Notes under the pieces: model-generated | Database searches by the model: none | Seen by the model: only the letters and a program-made list of their open reading frames with translations | What the model was told of the DNA's origin: nothing | Part shown: positions 1 to 7,613 of the stretch, in pieces | Position numbering within the stretch: position 1 is the stretch's first letter | Layout of the letters: each line of letters opens with the position of its first letter | Assembly: GCF_030409325.1 (NCBI RefSeq) | Contig: NZ_JAUFPR010000001.1 | Span: 620,001 to 684,000 of the forward strand | Source: Mucilaginibacter aquaedulcis | Lineage (GTDB): Bacteria > Bacteroidota > Bacteroidia > Sphingobacteriales > Sphingobacteriaceae | Reading direction: 5' to 3' | Length of the DNA: 64,000 nt | Program-made: the position numbers and the translations under genes

Positions 1-1021
1 TTTCGAGATATACCATCTGCGCCCCTCTGAACCTGCCCTGTATATAGCCGCGACCCGTAGTATTTCCAGGATCATGGCCCGTTGCCGGCAGATCAAGATA
101 AGCTGGCCGTCCGTTAATTACCAACCAGTTGTATGACCAGAAAGCAAGCACATTATCAGACCCTTGCGGAAATTTGTAATACTTGCGAATATCAACAATT
201 AATGAACGCCATCCGGTTGTGCTCCCTAAAAAGGTATAATTGTCGCGGTATTGCAAAGAGGTATAAAATCCGCGCGAAGCATTTATGGAATTATCACGGC
301 TATCAAACAAAGCATTAAAGGTGACACCTGTTGAAATCGACCGTGTTCCGGATGCATATCTTTCAAAATCAGACACCTGCCCGTTGGCCTGCCCCTTTTC
401 AGACATGTTCCATCTATCATCGAAAATATAACCCAGGCCTGCATAAAAGTTACCTGTAATTTGCTTTAACACGGTTTCGTAAAAGCGGAAAAACGTGTAA
501 TCAAGCGGATTTTCATTCGCCTTGTCGGAGTTACTTCCTAAACCAAAGCTGCTTTGCGGGTATTTGTAAAACCTGAAATCGCCTATAAAATCATACTCGT
601 TATCTTTTGTCCAGATGTTTGACTGCAGCGGTATGATCACCTGTTTCTTTTGAGTGTATGCCGGGTTTACAGTTATTGTTGATATGCGGGTATTTGGAGC
701 GGTACGAAAAACCACATTGCCCGAAAGCGTACCCGCCAGATCGGTTTGCAGGGTATACCCTACTGCAGGCACAATAGATATCACTGGTTTGGTAGTTACT
801 GAATCGGCTTTGCCCTGTTTGTAGTTTTTTACAAATATTGATCTGATCACATCAAACAGATCTTTTTCAAATGTAGTATCGGGATGGGCAACCAGTAAAG
901 TATCCTTATACTTTGTACGGCCTATTGGTATGTAGCGTTTATCCTGCGCGTAAAGCCTTGTATTACTAAATAATAAAGTAGTTAAAACAAAACCTATAAG
1001 AGCTATTTTTTTCCTGCGCAT
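1..1021 (-). CDS. BamA/TamA (Omp85) family outer membrane protein, 3' end outside window
   Basis: An uninterrupted reading frame of 340 codons runs leftwards from the ATG at 1021 and leaves the window without a stop. It begins with a signal peptide (RRKKIALIGFVLTTLLF...YAQ). The rest is rich in alternating aromatic residues typical of outer membrane strands. Near the visible end is GRGYIQGRFRGAQMVYLE, the conserved RGY..GRFR region of the Omp85 surface-antigen barrel (bacterial surface antigen family). No POTRA domains are visible, so this is probably a short barrel-only member of about 400 residues, of the kind Bacteroidota often carry beside metallophosphatases. What it inserts or transports cannot be read from sequence. 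It stands upstream of nothing on its own strand within 90 bases except the RES toxin gene, which ends at 1116. Confidence 0.8.
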   Translation of the reverse strand, partial: MRRKKIALIGFVLTTLLFSNTRLYAQDKRYIPIGRTKYKDTLLVAHPDTTFEKDLFDVIRSIFVKNYKQGKADSVTTKPVISIVPAVGYTLQTDLAGTLSGNVVFRTAPNTRISTITVNPAYTQKKQVIIPLQSNIWTKDNEYDFIGDFRFYKYPQSSFGLGSNSDKANENPLDYTFFRFYETVLKQITGNFYAGLGYIFDDRWNMSEKGQANGQVSDFERYASGTRSISTGVTFNALFDSRDNSINASRGFYTSLQYRDNYTFLGSTTGWRSLIVDIRKYYKFPQGSDNVLAFWSYNWLVINGRPAYLDLPATGHDPGNTTGRGYIQGRFRGAQMVYLE

Positions 1022-1115
1022 TATGATGATTACCGGTATACAAATGGACTCATAATTTGCAATTATAAATAATTATTCAAATAATATCCCCGAAAGGTTG
1101 TTTGAATAAACTAAT

Positions 1116-1580
1116 TTATCGTGCCTTTAAGCGTGGATCAAAAGTAAATTTGCTTACACTGGTTATCTTTATTTTTTCAAAATCGGGGTGTGCCGGGTTT
1201 AGCAAATAATTATACTCCAGGTCAATAATAGCCGATGGTACTTTTAAAACCGCCGTCTCCATTTTACGCAGCCAGGTATCGCCCATAAGTTGGGTAATGG
1301 GGTAATTAATTACCTTGTGCCAGTTGGCATTTAATTTGGTGAGCCGGGCCACGGTGATTTCAAAAACAGGCACGGTATCGGGTATATTGATGATACTCAC
1401 CGAGAAATCGCCGCTGTATAAGGATGTACCTGGTGTATGGGCCAGTTTTTCGAGGCAGGAAAGCGCAAGCGACCCTCCTGTGTAAATAAGGTATTGTCCT
1501 TGCGAGTTCCATCGGCCGTCAACGCCAGATCCCTTACGGTCATTGGCATATTTGGTTTGGCTTATGCGATATACGTTCAA
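1116..1580 (-). CDS. RES-domain toxin of a Xre-RES toxin-antitoxin system
   Basis: 154 residues, the full length of a RES-domain protein. RES toxins degrade NAD+ by phosphorolysis or hydrolysis (MbcT/ParT family knowledge). The conserved positions can be seen: R5 in VYRIS, Y33 in IYTGGS, E44 in SCLEKL, S116 in KVPSAI, and the NYLLNPAHPDF segment at 124-134. The start is a TTG at 1580. An in-frame TAG lies six codons upstream with no ATG between, and the family begins with this short xxYRI stretch, so TTG is the likely start. The gene follows its antitoxin with an 87-base gap, in the usual order. It is one of the better supported calls in the window. Confidence 0.9.
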   Translation of the reverse strand: MNVYRISQTKYANDRKGSGVDGRWNSQGQYLIYTGGSLALSCLEKLAHTPGTSLYSGDFSVSIINIPDTVPVFEITVARLTKLNANWHKVINYPITQLMGDTWLRKMETAVLKVPSAIIDLEYNYLLNPAHPDFEKIKITSVSKFTFDPRLKAR

Positions 1581-1667
1581 ATCAGTCTTTGAGTGCTAAG
1601 TTCTTGATAATGGATTATGATGATTTTGTAAGCGATAACAGGTTGTGGTTTATAAACCGCAAACCTG

Positions 1668-2171
1668 TTAGGCCAATACGCCGTAATCTATACGGATAAG
1701 CTGATTAAGCACTATACTTATACCGGTTAAGGTATCAAGCAACTCAAACGGAATGGCGTCAATACCCGGGTTATAATGCTTTAGCCAGCTCTTAAACTCA
1801 TCAAGGGTACCAAAGGTATCAAGGCCTTTATCAAAAAGTTCAAATAACTGTATAATATGTTCGCTAAGGCCGCGGTTTAACTCACGTGAACCTTGTATAT
1901 GCTTGCGCAGTGTAGGCTCAGTAATATCAAGCCATTTAGCTATATCAATTTGTGTAGCGCCGGTAACCTGCAACAGATCGGTAATGGCATCTGAACGCAA
2001 GCCCTGCTTAATGGCCCCTAATTTAGCCAGCGGCGATTTAAAGTATGCTTCATAAGGCATTAACAGATCATTTACCATTGTTTCTGTTTCGGGCATTACA
2101 TAAGGCCTTGGTGTTGCGCGTTTAGCCTCAACTCCTGTTTCATGACTTTTAATTGCTTTGTTCATACACAA
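1668..2171 (-). CDS. Xre/MbcA/ParS-type antitoxin
   Basis: 167 residues with an N-terminal helix-turn-helix region (roughly 70-105, DLLQVTGATQIDIAKWLDITEPTLRKHI) and a C-terminal toxin-binding DUF2384-like domain (about 105-165, with the ELFDKGLDTFGTLDEFKSWL region). It should neutralise the RES protein and repress its own promoter. The start may be the ATG at 2171 or the one at 2165. Two possible -7 boxes read leftwards: TATTTTTG (2202-2195), which leaves a leader of about 20 bases, and TACATTTG (2176-2169), which has a TTTG 18 bases further up but would start transcription downstream of both ATGs. The former fits the start codons better. Confidence 0.88.
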   Translation of the reverse strand: MCMNKAIKSHETGVEAKRATPRPYVMPETETMVNDLLMPYEAYFKSPLAKLGAIKQGLRSDAITDLLQVTGATQIDIAKWLDITEPTLRKHIQGSRELNRGLSEHIIQLFELFDKGLDTFGTLDEFKSWLKHYNPGIDAIPFELLDTLTGISIVLNQLIRIDYGVLA

Positions 2172-2286
2172 ATGTAATTATTTTCTATTTAAAACAAAAA
2201 TATTTTGCTTTTATTTATCTCTCCTGTTTAAATTAAAGCCCGGATGTTTAAAACACCTGCCGACGATTATTTGAAAATGATTATTT

Positions 2287-2328
2287 ACTAAAATAATTAG
2301 TAAATTCAATTTATTTCTTTTACCTTTG
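2287..2328 (+). promoter_or_regulatory. Promoter and operator of the terminase small subunit gene
   Basis: The -33 element TTAG (2297-2300), a 20-base spacer and the -7 element TACCTTTG (2321-2328) match the Bacteroidota consensus. The imperfect palindrome ACTAAAATAATTAGT (2287-2301) covers the -33 box, inside a larger inverted repeat ATTTACTA/TAGTAAAT (2283-2305). The exact reverse complement of these 15 bases lies in the terminase large subunit promoter. Confidence 0.65.
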
Positions 2329-2361
2329 AGGGTAATTATTCCAATTATCATTTTAATCATA

Positions 2362-2826
2362 ATGAAAACACAGTCTTATTATTCTAAATCGGCTGCGGTT
2401 TTAACCCAACGTATTGATGAGTATTTTATTTATATCGAGGGCGAACCCGATGCAGAACCCCTACCCGTTAAAGAAAATTCTAAAAGCGCAGCAGTGCATA
2501 AATCCTGGTTACGCGAACCTGAATTTGCTACCATATCGGGCATGGCCCTATTTTTAGGCTTTACCTGCAAGCAGGAGTTTGAGGCCTATGAACAGAAAGG
2601 CAAGCACGCACGCATACTCAAACGCGGACGTTTGCGGGTTGAGGCCGCCTACGAGGCTCGCTTACACCAAACGCCAACCGGGGTAATATTTGCCCTTAAA
2701 ACCCTCGGCTGGAATGATAAGCCCGAAATTATCAAGCCCGCAACCAAACCCGACGATACGCTGAAAATAGAAATCTTCAATAGCGGCCCCATGCCGGCGG
2801 CTAATGAAAAAGATGTCGCGCTTTAA
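2362..2826 (+). CDS. Phage terminase small subunit (P22 gp3-like DNA-packaging protein)
   Basis: 154 residues from the ATG at 2362. The frame is open back to a TTG at 2326, but that lies inside the -7 box of the promoter, so the ATG is the real start. The core (WLREPEF, ISGMALFLGFTCKQEF, YEARLHQTPTGVIFALKTLGW) matches the gp3-like small terminase pattern, in which the protein selects phage DNA for packaging and recruits the large subunit. The first 40 residues are poorly conserved in type. A 21-base element (2341-2361) sits directly in front of the ATG and recurs downstream of the large-subunit promoter. No portal or capsid gene follows. Confidence 0.78.
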   Translation: MKTQSYYSKSAAVLTQRIDEYFIYIEGEPDAEPLPVKENSKSAAVHKSWLREPEFATISGMALFLGFTCKQEFEAYEQKGKHARILKRGRLRVEAAYEARLHQTPTGVIFALKTLGWNDKPEIIKPATKPDDTLKIEIFNSGPMPAANEKDVAL

Positions 2827-2888
2827 TTTCCTGTGCTTCACTCCTATTGTAACCAAGGCCCTTGTTAATAAATAATTCAAAAATATAT

Positions 2889-2953
2889 TTTGATTTTAAC
2901 TAATTATTTTAGTATTTTTGAATTCATTTATGCCAATTAGCATTTTAAGCATA
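2889..2953 (+). promoter_or_regulatory. Promoter, operator and repeated leader of the terminase large subunit gene
   Basis: TTTG (2889-2892), a 20-base spacer and TATTTTTG (2913-2920) form a consensus promoter. ACTAATTATTTTAGT (2899-2913) is the exact reverse complement of the operator at 2287-2301 and here overlaps the spacer and first base of the -7 box. Twelve bases after the -7 box begins a 21-base element (2933-2953) that matches 2341-2361 at 19 of 21 positions, at exactly the same distance from its own promoter. The remaining leader to the ATG at 3047 is about 95 bases. Confidence 0.65.
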
Positions 2954-3046
2954 ACTCAATCAACGGAGATTGATCCTACAAGAAATCCTTATTAAGAAGG
3001 TCAACTCTGTTGATAGCCTATTTTTTTTTCTCATAATACTTATATT

Positions 3047-4297
3047 ATGCATACTGATATTAACGCCCCGCCATTCAAAGGCCTGGGTAGCTCTGTCCTC
3101 TTCAGGCAAAACTATTTTTCAAACGCCCATGTGGTTGTTAACCAAGGCGGTACAAGCTCGGGCAAAACCTACGCTATTGAACAGGTATTATTCTGTTTAG
3201 CATGCCAAACACCTAAAGCTGTTATCACGGTAGTAGCCCAGGATATTCCTAACCTCAAAGCTGGTGCGCTTCGCGATGCACAGCATATTTACGATAACTC
3301 GGTCGCCCTGCAAACCCAGGTAAAAAGCTATAATAAAACCGACCGGGTATTTCAGTTTAACAACGGCAGTATTCTGGAGTTTAAAAGCTATGATAATGCC
3401 CAGGATGCCAAATCGGGCAAGCGCGACTATCTATTTATCAACGAAGCCAATGGTATTACCTGGGATGTGTACACCGAGCTGGCGCTGCGTACCAAACAGC
3501 GTATCTTTATTGATTACAACCCCAGTACAGGTTTTTGGGTGCATGAAAGGCTAATCGGACAACCAAACGTTCAACTCATTATATCCGATCACCGGCACAA
3601 TCCTTTTTTAGAACAAAAGGTAAGGGATAAAATAGAATCACTGAAGAAGGAAGATATTGAGCTGTGGAAGGTATACGCACGCGGCGTAACCGGAAAAATA
3701 ACAGGTTTAATATTGAATAACTGGTACATCTGCAGTCAGATACCTCCTAATGCGCGGCTTATAGCCTCGGGATTGGATTTTGGCTTTACTAACGACCAAA
3801 CAGGCTGCCTGCAGGTATTTCAGCAAAACGGCGAACTCTGGATCAATGAGCTATTTTATGAAACCGGCCTAACCAATACCGATATAGCTCATAAGCTCAA
3901 TGAATATGGTGTGAGCAAAAAAACGGAGATAGTGGCCGATAGTGCCGAACCCAAATCAATAGAAGACCTGAAGCGGATGGGCTGGTACATTACCGGCGCA
4001 AAAAAAGGCGCCGATAGCGTTAAAAACTCCATTGATATACTTAAGCGCTACAAAATAAATGTAACCCGCAGCAGCATTAATTTACGAAACGAGCTTAATC
4101 GCTACAAATGGCGGGTTGATCGTAGCGGCAAAACCATTAACGAACCTATTGATGCCTGGAACCACTTGATTGATCCTTTGCGTTACGTTGCACTGAATAA
4201 ATTAAGTACTAACGGTCAGGCAAAAATAAAGTCGCGTATGCCCTTTATTTCAAAACCAACTATTACTTCCAGTTTTTTCGAGGGCTTTGCGGGTTAA
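3047..4297 (+). CDS. Phage terminase large subunit (PBSX-type)
   Basis: 416 residues, full length for the family. It would be the ATPase and nuclease motor that cuts and pumps phage DNA into capsids. Visible motifs: Walker A GGTSSGKT (34-41), Walker B YLFINEAN (128-135), and the RNase H-like nuclease aspartates D244 in LDFGFTND, D298 in VADSAEP and D376 in WNHLIDPLRY. All catalytic positions look intact, so this is not an obviously decayed gene. It has its own promoter at 2889-2920. The absence of portal, protease and capsid genes nearby means packaging, if it occurs, would need partners from elsewhere. Confidence 0.92.
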   Translation: MHTDINAPPFKGLGSSVLFRQNYFSNAHVVVNQGGTSSGKTYAIEQVLFCLACQTPKAVITVVAQDIPNLKAGALRDAQHIYDNSVALQTQVKSYNKTDRVFQFNNGSILEFKSYDNAQDAKSGKRDYLFINEANGITWDVYTELALRTKQRIFIDYNPSTGFWVHERLIGQPNVQLIISDHRHNPFLEQKVRDKIESLKKEDIELWKVYARGVTGKITGLILNNWYICSQIPPNARLIASGLDFGFTNDQTGCLQVFQQNGELWINELFYETGLTNTDIAHKLNEYGVSKKTEIVADSAEPKSIEDLKRMGWYITGAKKGADSVKNSIDILKRYKINVTRSSINLRNELNRYKWRVDRSGKTINEPIDAWNHLIDPLRYVALNKLSTNGQAKIKSRMPFISKPTITSSFFEGFAG

Positions 4298-4336
4298 AGA
4301 CACTGGCTAAACACTTCTCTTCACACTTAAACCGCA

Positions 4337-4369
4337 CTGGCGGATAAACAATTAACAAACATCCGCCAG
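4337..4369 (+). other. Inverted repeat between terminase and next phage gene
   Basis: CTGGCGGAT (4337-4345) and ATCCGCCAG (4361-4369) form a perfect 9-base stem with a 15-base loop. No T-run follows, so it is not a standard terminator; it may be an RNA structure or processing point ahead of the gene at 4388. Confidence 0.45.
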
Positions 4370-4387
4370 GGCGGAAACTCCATAATT

Positions 4388-4978
4388 ATGATTGAAAAAA
4401 CATTGCAAACAACCCAGGGCAAATTGCGGGTACAAATACCTGATCAATTAAGCGAATTAACACTCGGCCAAATGATGGCCCTGCAGGAAAAGCCAAACCT
4501 AAACGATGTGGAGGCTATCAGCATCCTTTCGGGTATCGCCACTAATGAACTGTATAACGTAAAGAATATTGATGATTTTCAAATCTTCAGCGAGGCTGTA
4601 TTAGCTTTATCCTACCAGATCAGGTATTTATACAACAGCGAAACAATACCTAAAGAGGTAACTTTTATGCTGAATGCAGGGCATGAAAAGTCAGTATCCA
4701 AATCAATTCAAGTGATCAAAAACCTTTCGGTTGAGCCTGCCGGAGCCTTTATGGCCGCAAGAGATATTATCGCCGATGAAATTAATGAGCATATCAAAAA
4801 ATATGGCGATGAGGATTGGAAAGAGAACTTTAACCCTTCATTAAAGGCCTGTTGCCATGTGCTGGCTCATTACTTTTTTTGCAGGGCCACCGGTAAAAAG
4901 TATGATGAGTACCAGGCCGAGGAGTTTTGCACCGAAATAGAAAAGATGCGGGTAACGGAGGCACTGCCCATTTCATAG
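4388..4978 (+). CDS. Uncharacterised phage-module protein
   Basis: 196 residues, soluble, with no signal peptide or membrane segment. I do not recognise a named family with certainty. The N-terminus (TTQGKLRVQIPDQLSELTLGQMMALQE) and an acidic helical C-terminus, together with its place behind a terminase, resemble tail-assembly chaperone-like proteins, but this is only a guess from context. A Cys-rich stretch KACCHVLAHYFFC is present near residue 157, without a recognisable metal-binding spacing. It is followed after 2 bases by the coiled-coil gene and probably lies in one transcript with it. Confidence 0.6.
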   Translation: MIEKTLQTTQGKLRVQIPDQLSELTLGQMMALQEKPNLNDVEAISILSGIATNELYNVKNIDDFQIFSEAVLALSYQIRYLYNSETIPKEVTFMLNAGHEKSVSKSIQVIKNLSVEPAGAFMAARDIIADEINEHIKKYGDEDWKENFNPSLKACCHVLAHYFFCRATGKKYDEYQAEEFCTEIEKMRVTEALPIS

Positions 4979-4980
4979 TT

Positions 4981-5148
4981 ATGTCGGTAATGACAACTTA
5001 TTTCCAACTTAAAAGTGATATTAAAGATATACGCTCAACTCAGGAAACACAAGCCAGGGTAAATGAGCTTCGGCTTAAAATTTTAGAGGGACAGGTTGCT
5101 GTGTTACAACAAGAGGTAAACAAACTTAAAGAACACAACAAATCATGA
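4981..5148 (+). CDS. Small coiled-coil phage-module protein
   Basis: 55 residues from the ATG at 4981, which directly follows the stop of the previous gene; a longer in-frame start at 4927 would overlap that gene. The sequence MSVMTTYFQLKSDIKDI... and ...LRLKILEGQVAVLQQEVNKLKEHNKS is a continuous amphipathic heptad pattern, so a coiled coil is likely. Its stop overlaps the next start (ATGA at 5145-5148), which indicates translational coupling. Small proteins of this type often precede a lysis or membrane-associated protein in Bacteroidota prophages, but no function is proven. Confidence 0.6.
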   Translation: MSVMTTYFQLKSDIKDIRSTQETQARVNELRLKILEGQVAVLQQEVNKLKEHNKS

Positions 5149-5624
5149 GCTTAAAATCTTTTTTAAATAGAATATTAGATCATATCAAAAGTTTATTTAA
5201 CACAATACCGAATGAAATAGCCACGGCTCTCAAAATAGGTATCTCCGTAACCGAAAATATTAAAAACTTTGTTAACTCCCCTGCCGCGGATGTTTTAACT
5301 GCAATAATTCCTGGAGATCTTGACAACACCATCAAAGAGAAACTTCAACTATCAATACCTGTTATTTTAACGGAATTGAAACTGATAGAGAGTTCCCTTA
5401 AATTAACCAAGCCTAATGATATTGCAAGCGCCGCGATAGAAACAATAACGGCGATGGATAAAAACATCAGATGTGGCGTATTGCACCAGTTATCGATTCT
5501 AATAACACAAAAAGTAGCCGATGGAAAATTAAGCTGGAGTGATGGTGTGTATTTATCTCAATGGTATTATGAGCATAATTTTAAACTGCCGATACGAATA
5601 TCGTTTAGTAAATTACTGTTTTGA
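5145..5624 (+). CDS. Uncharacterised phage-module protein ending at the tRNA-Leu gene
   Basis: 159 residues. The repeated pattern VTENIKNFVNSPAADVLTAIIPGDLDNTIKEKL followed by a DGKLSWSDGVYLSQWYYEHNF end is one I associate with small proteins of Bacteroidota prophages of unknown function, possibly holin-linked; it has hydrophobic stretches but no clear membrane helix. The family-like part seems to end near YYEHNF. The last dozen residues (KLPIRISFSKLLF) run to a stop only 2 bases from the mature 3' end of the convergent tRNA-Leu gene. That placement suggests the gene tail was defined by an integration junction. Confidence 0.6.
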   Translation: MSLKSFLNRILDHIKSLFNTIPNEIATALKIGISVTENIKNFVNSPAADVLTAIIPGDLDNTIKEKLQLSIPVILTELKLIESSLKLTKPNDIASAAIETITAMDKNIRCGVLHQLSILITQKVADGKLSWSDGVYLSQWYYEHNFKLPIRISFSKLLF

Positions 5625-5626
5625 TG

Positions 5627-5710
5627 TGCCCAGGAGCAGATTCGAACTGCCACACCCTTACGAGTGCCACCCCCTCAAGATGGTGCGTCTACCAATTTCG
5701 CCACCTGGGC
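5627..5710 (-). tRNA. tRNA-Leu (anticodon GAG)
   Basis: 84 bases, acceptor stem GCCCAGG/CCTGGGC with discriminator A at 5627. The D-arm, long variable arm and TTCGAAT T-loop are present. The anticodon loop is TTGAGGG within stem CCATC/GGTGG, giving GAG. No CCA is encoded. Confidence 0.95.
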
Positions 5711-5725
5711 CTTTGTTACAAAAGT

Positions 5726-5765
5726 AAGGTCATAAGCCTTTGAGTTTTGACTTATGACCTTTTTT
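5726..5765 (+). terminator. Hairpin with T-run between the two tRNA-Leu genes
   Basis: AAGGTCATAAG (5726-5736) pairs with CTTATGACCTT (5751-5761), followed rightwards by TTTTTT. It is oriented to stop transcription coming from the phage module through the tRNA region on the opposite strand. Confidence 0.6.
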
Positions 5766-5776
5766 CAAATCCGGCG

Positions 5777-5860
5777 TGCCCGAAGAGAGACTCGAACTCT
5801 CAAGAGACAATTCTCAACGGCTTCTGAGACCGCAACGTTTACCAATTTCGCCATCCGGGC
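5777..5860 (-). tRNA. tRNA-Leu (anticodon CAG)
   Basis: 84 bases, acceptor stem GCCCGGA/TTCGGGC type with discriminator A at 5777. Anticodon loop CTCAGAA gives CAG. A long variable arm is present. It lies upstream of the tRNA-Leu(GAG) gene on the same strand and is probably cotranscribed from the promoter near 5946. Confidence 0.95.
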
Positions 5861-5938
5861 TTATGATGCTCCGGTACTTCATTTGATAAGAAGTTTATCC
5901 TCTTACCTAATAGCGGCACCGTTTTATTAACAAGCGTG

Positions 5939-5967
5939 CAAATATAAACGTTTCCATTAAATTGCAA
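5939..5967 (-). promoter_or_regulatory. Promoter of the tRNA-Leu pair
   Basis: Read leftwards: TTG (5967-5965), an 18-base spacer and TATATTTG (5946-5939). Transcription would start about 70 bases before the first tRNA. Confidence 0.6.
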
Positions 5968-6042
5968 GTAAATAATGCAAAAATTGAGCGCTTGTTGTTA
6001 CTTGTGGTATTAAAAATTAATTTCGGGTAAACATAATCCCTT

Positions 6043-7074
6043 ATGCCGAAGCAAATGAAGAACAACTACCCGCTCATTTTCAGTATTTTATTTTATAGCC
6101 TGTGCTTTCCTTTAATTATAAAAGCCCAAAGCATACAACTTTTGCAACAAAATAAACCTTCTGTTTTACGGGGTTTATCGGTACTAAATGATAAAACCGC
6201 TTGGGCAAGCGGCAGTAATGGCTACGTAGCCATTACTAAAAACGGCGGAAAAACATGGGACTGGCAACAGGTAAAAGGTTATGAAAAATCAGAATTCAGA
6301 GATATTGAAGCCTTTTCTGATCAGGAAGCCATAATCATGAGCTCGGGCACACCGGCGTTAGTATTGAAAACAACAGATGGCGGAAAAAGCTGGCAGGAAA
6401 AATACCACAAAACCGATTCTGCATATTTTTTTGATGCGATGGATTTTACCGATAGCAAACATGGTTATATACTTGGCGATCCCATCAATAATAAGTTTTT
6501 ATTAATGGAAACAAAAGATAGTGGTGAAACATGGAGTAACGCTGATAATCTTCCTGATGCCCTGCCTGGCGAAGCAGCTTTTGCCGCCAGCGGATCTTGT
6601 TTACGATCAAATAACGGCGACTTGTACATTGTTTCGGGCGGAAAAACCAGCAGGATGCTGACATTAAAACTTAATAGCAATGTTTGGAATTACGATAATT
6701 TTCCACTTATTAACGGTAAAGCAAGTGAGGGTGCATTTTCCATAGCAATTGGGAAGAGTGAAGAAATAATAGTTGGCGGCGATTATCAGAATGATAAAAA
6801 AACAGACTCTGTTGCTGTTATATGTACAGCGAACTCAGCGACCAAATTTATCAATCCACTATCCGGACCAGCTGGTTATCAATCATGTGTGGAATTTATC
6901 AACAACAAAACCTATCTTTCAACCGGTACCTCCGGAACCAATATCACAACAGACGGAGGTAAAACCTGGAGCAAAATTGACGCCTTAAGTTTTAATGTTT
7001 GTGCCAAAGCAAAGCACGGAAAACTGGTGCTGCTTGCCGGAAATGATGGCAGATTGGCCATTTTTAAAATATAG
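6043..7074 (+). CDS. Secreted YCF48/BNR-repeat beta-propeller protein
   Basis: 343 residues with a signal peptide (about 1-28, ending IIKAQS; a second ATG at 6055 is a possible start). It holds several Asp-box type repeats: TKNGGKTWDWQQV, TTDGGKSWQEKY, TKDSGETWSN and TTDGGKTWSKI. These mark a YCF48/BNR-like propeller, exported to the periplasm or surface. Bacteroidota annotate such proteins as oxidoreductases without direct evidence; I see no cofactor motif. No C-terminal sorting domain is present. Nothing next to it suggests a pathway. Confidence 0.8.
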   Translation: MPKQMKNNYPLIFSILFYSLCFPLIIKAQSIQLLQQNKPSVLRGLSVLNDKTAWASGSNGYVAITKNGGKTWDWQQVKGYEKSEFRDIEAFSDQEAIIMSSGTPALVLKTTDGGKSWQEKYHKTDSAYFFDAMDFTDSKHGYILGDPINNKFLLMETKDSGETWSNADNLPDALPGEAAFAASGSCLRSNNGDLYIVSGGKTSRMLTLKLNSNVWNYDNFPLINGKASEGAFSIAIGKSEEIIVGGDYQNDKKTDSVAVICTANSATKFINPLSGPAGYQSCVEFINNKTYLSTGTSGTNITTDGGKTWSKIDALSFNVCAKAKHGKLVLLAGNDGRLAIFKI

Positions 7075-7126
7075 TTTACTGGTGTTGAGAGCCTTAAAAA
7101 AGACTTTTAAATTAATTAAAAAAACG

Positions 7127-7158
7127 TTTGCATCGTATTCTAAATCATTCTATATTTG
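7127..7158 (+). promoter_or_regulatory. Promoter of the tRNA-Lys genes
   Basis: TTTG (7127-7130), a 20-base spacer and TATATTTG (7151-7158): an exact match to the Bacteroidota consensus, about 50 bases ahead of the first tRNA-Lys. Confidence 0.75.
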
Positions 7159-7206
7159 CACCACTTTAAACGGAAACGGTAGCACTACCGAAGAAGTTAA
7201 AAGGAT

Positions 7207-7279
7207 GATTCCGTAGCTCAGCTGGTAGAGCATAACACTTTTAATGTTGGGGTCCTGGGTTCGAATCCCAGCGGGATCA
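7207..7279 (+). tRNA. tRNA-Lys (anticodon TTT), copy 1
   Basis: 73 bases, acceptor stem GATTCCG/CGGGATC, discriminator A, anticodon loop CTTTTAA. A GC-rich hairpin and T-run follow directly. Confidence 0.97.
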
Positions 7280-7281
7280 CG

Positions 7282-7309
7282 AAAGCCTCTCTAAACGGAG
7301 AGGCTTTTT
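7282..7309 (+). terminator. Terminator after tRNA-Lys copy 1
   Basis: AAAGCCTCTC (7282-7291) pairs with GAGAGGCTTT (7298-7307) and runs into TTTTT. Confidence 0.8.
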
Positions 7310-7342
7310 AATTCAAATAATACAATATAATAACGGGTAAAT

Positions 7343-7415
7343 GATTCCGTAGCTCAGCTGGTAGAGCATAACACTTTTAATGTTGGGGTCCTGGGTTCGA
7401 ATCCCAGCGGGATCA
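7343..7415 (+). tRNA. tRNA-Lys (anticodon TTT), copy 2
   Basis: Identical over all 73 bases to copy 1. Its last 20 bases plus the next two recur at 8296-8317. Confidence 0.97.
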
Positions 7416-7416
7416 C

Positions 7417-7449
7417 AAAGGGGAGTAAGATCGTTACTCTCCTTTTTTT
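7417..7449 (+). terminator. Terminator after tRNA-Lys copy 2
   Basis: AAAGGGGAGTAA pairs with TTACTCTCCTTT with one wobble, then a T-run. Confidence 0.75.
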
Positions 7450-7613
7450 ATGCCAAAAATTTAAAATACAAAACACACCTACCTCATATACAAATAATTA
7501 TATAATTATATAATTACCTAATTAAATCATAGTACTTTTTGAATTTAGGAAATGGGCTGGTGAATTATTTTAACCAATCAGTAATTTTAAACTGATTTCG
7601 ATAAATTTATAGC

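Noticed and set aside
133..318. 61-codon rightward reading frame at the left end
   Set aside because: It lies inside the leftward Omp85 gene that covers 1-1021, which has a signal peptide and family motifs.
2326..2361. Extended start of the terminase small subunit at the TTG
   Set aside because: The TTG lies inside the -7 promoter box, so the transcript begins after it; the ATG at 2362 is used.
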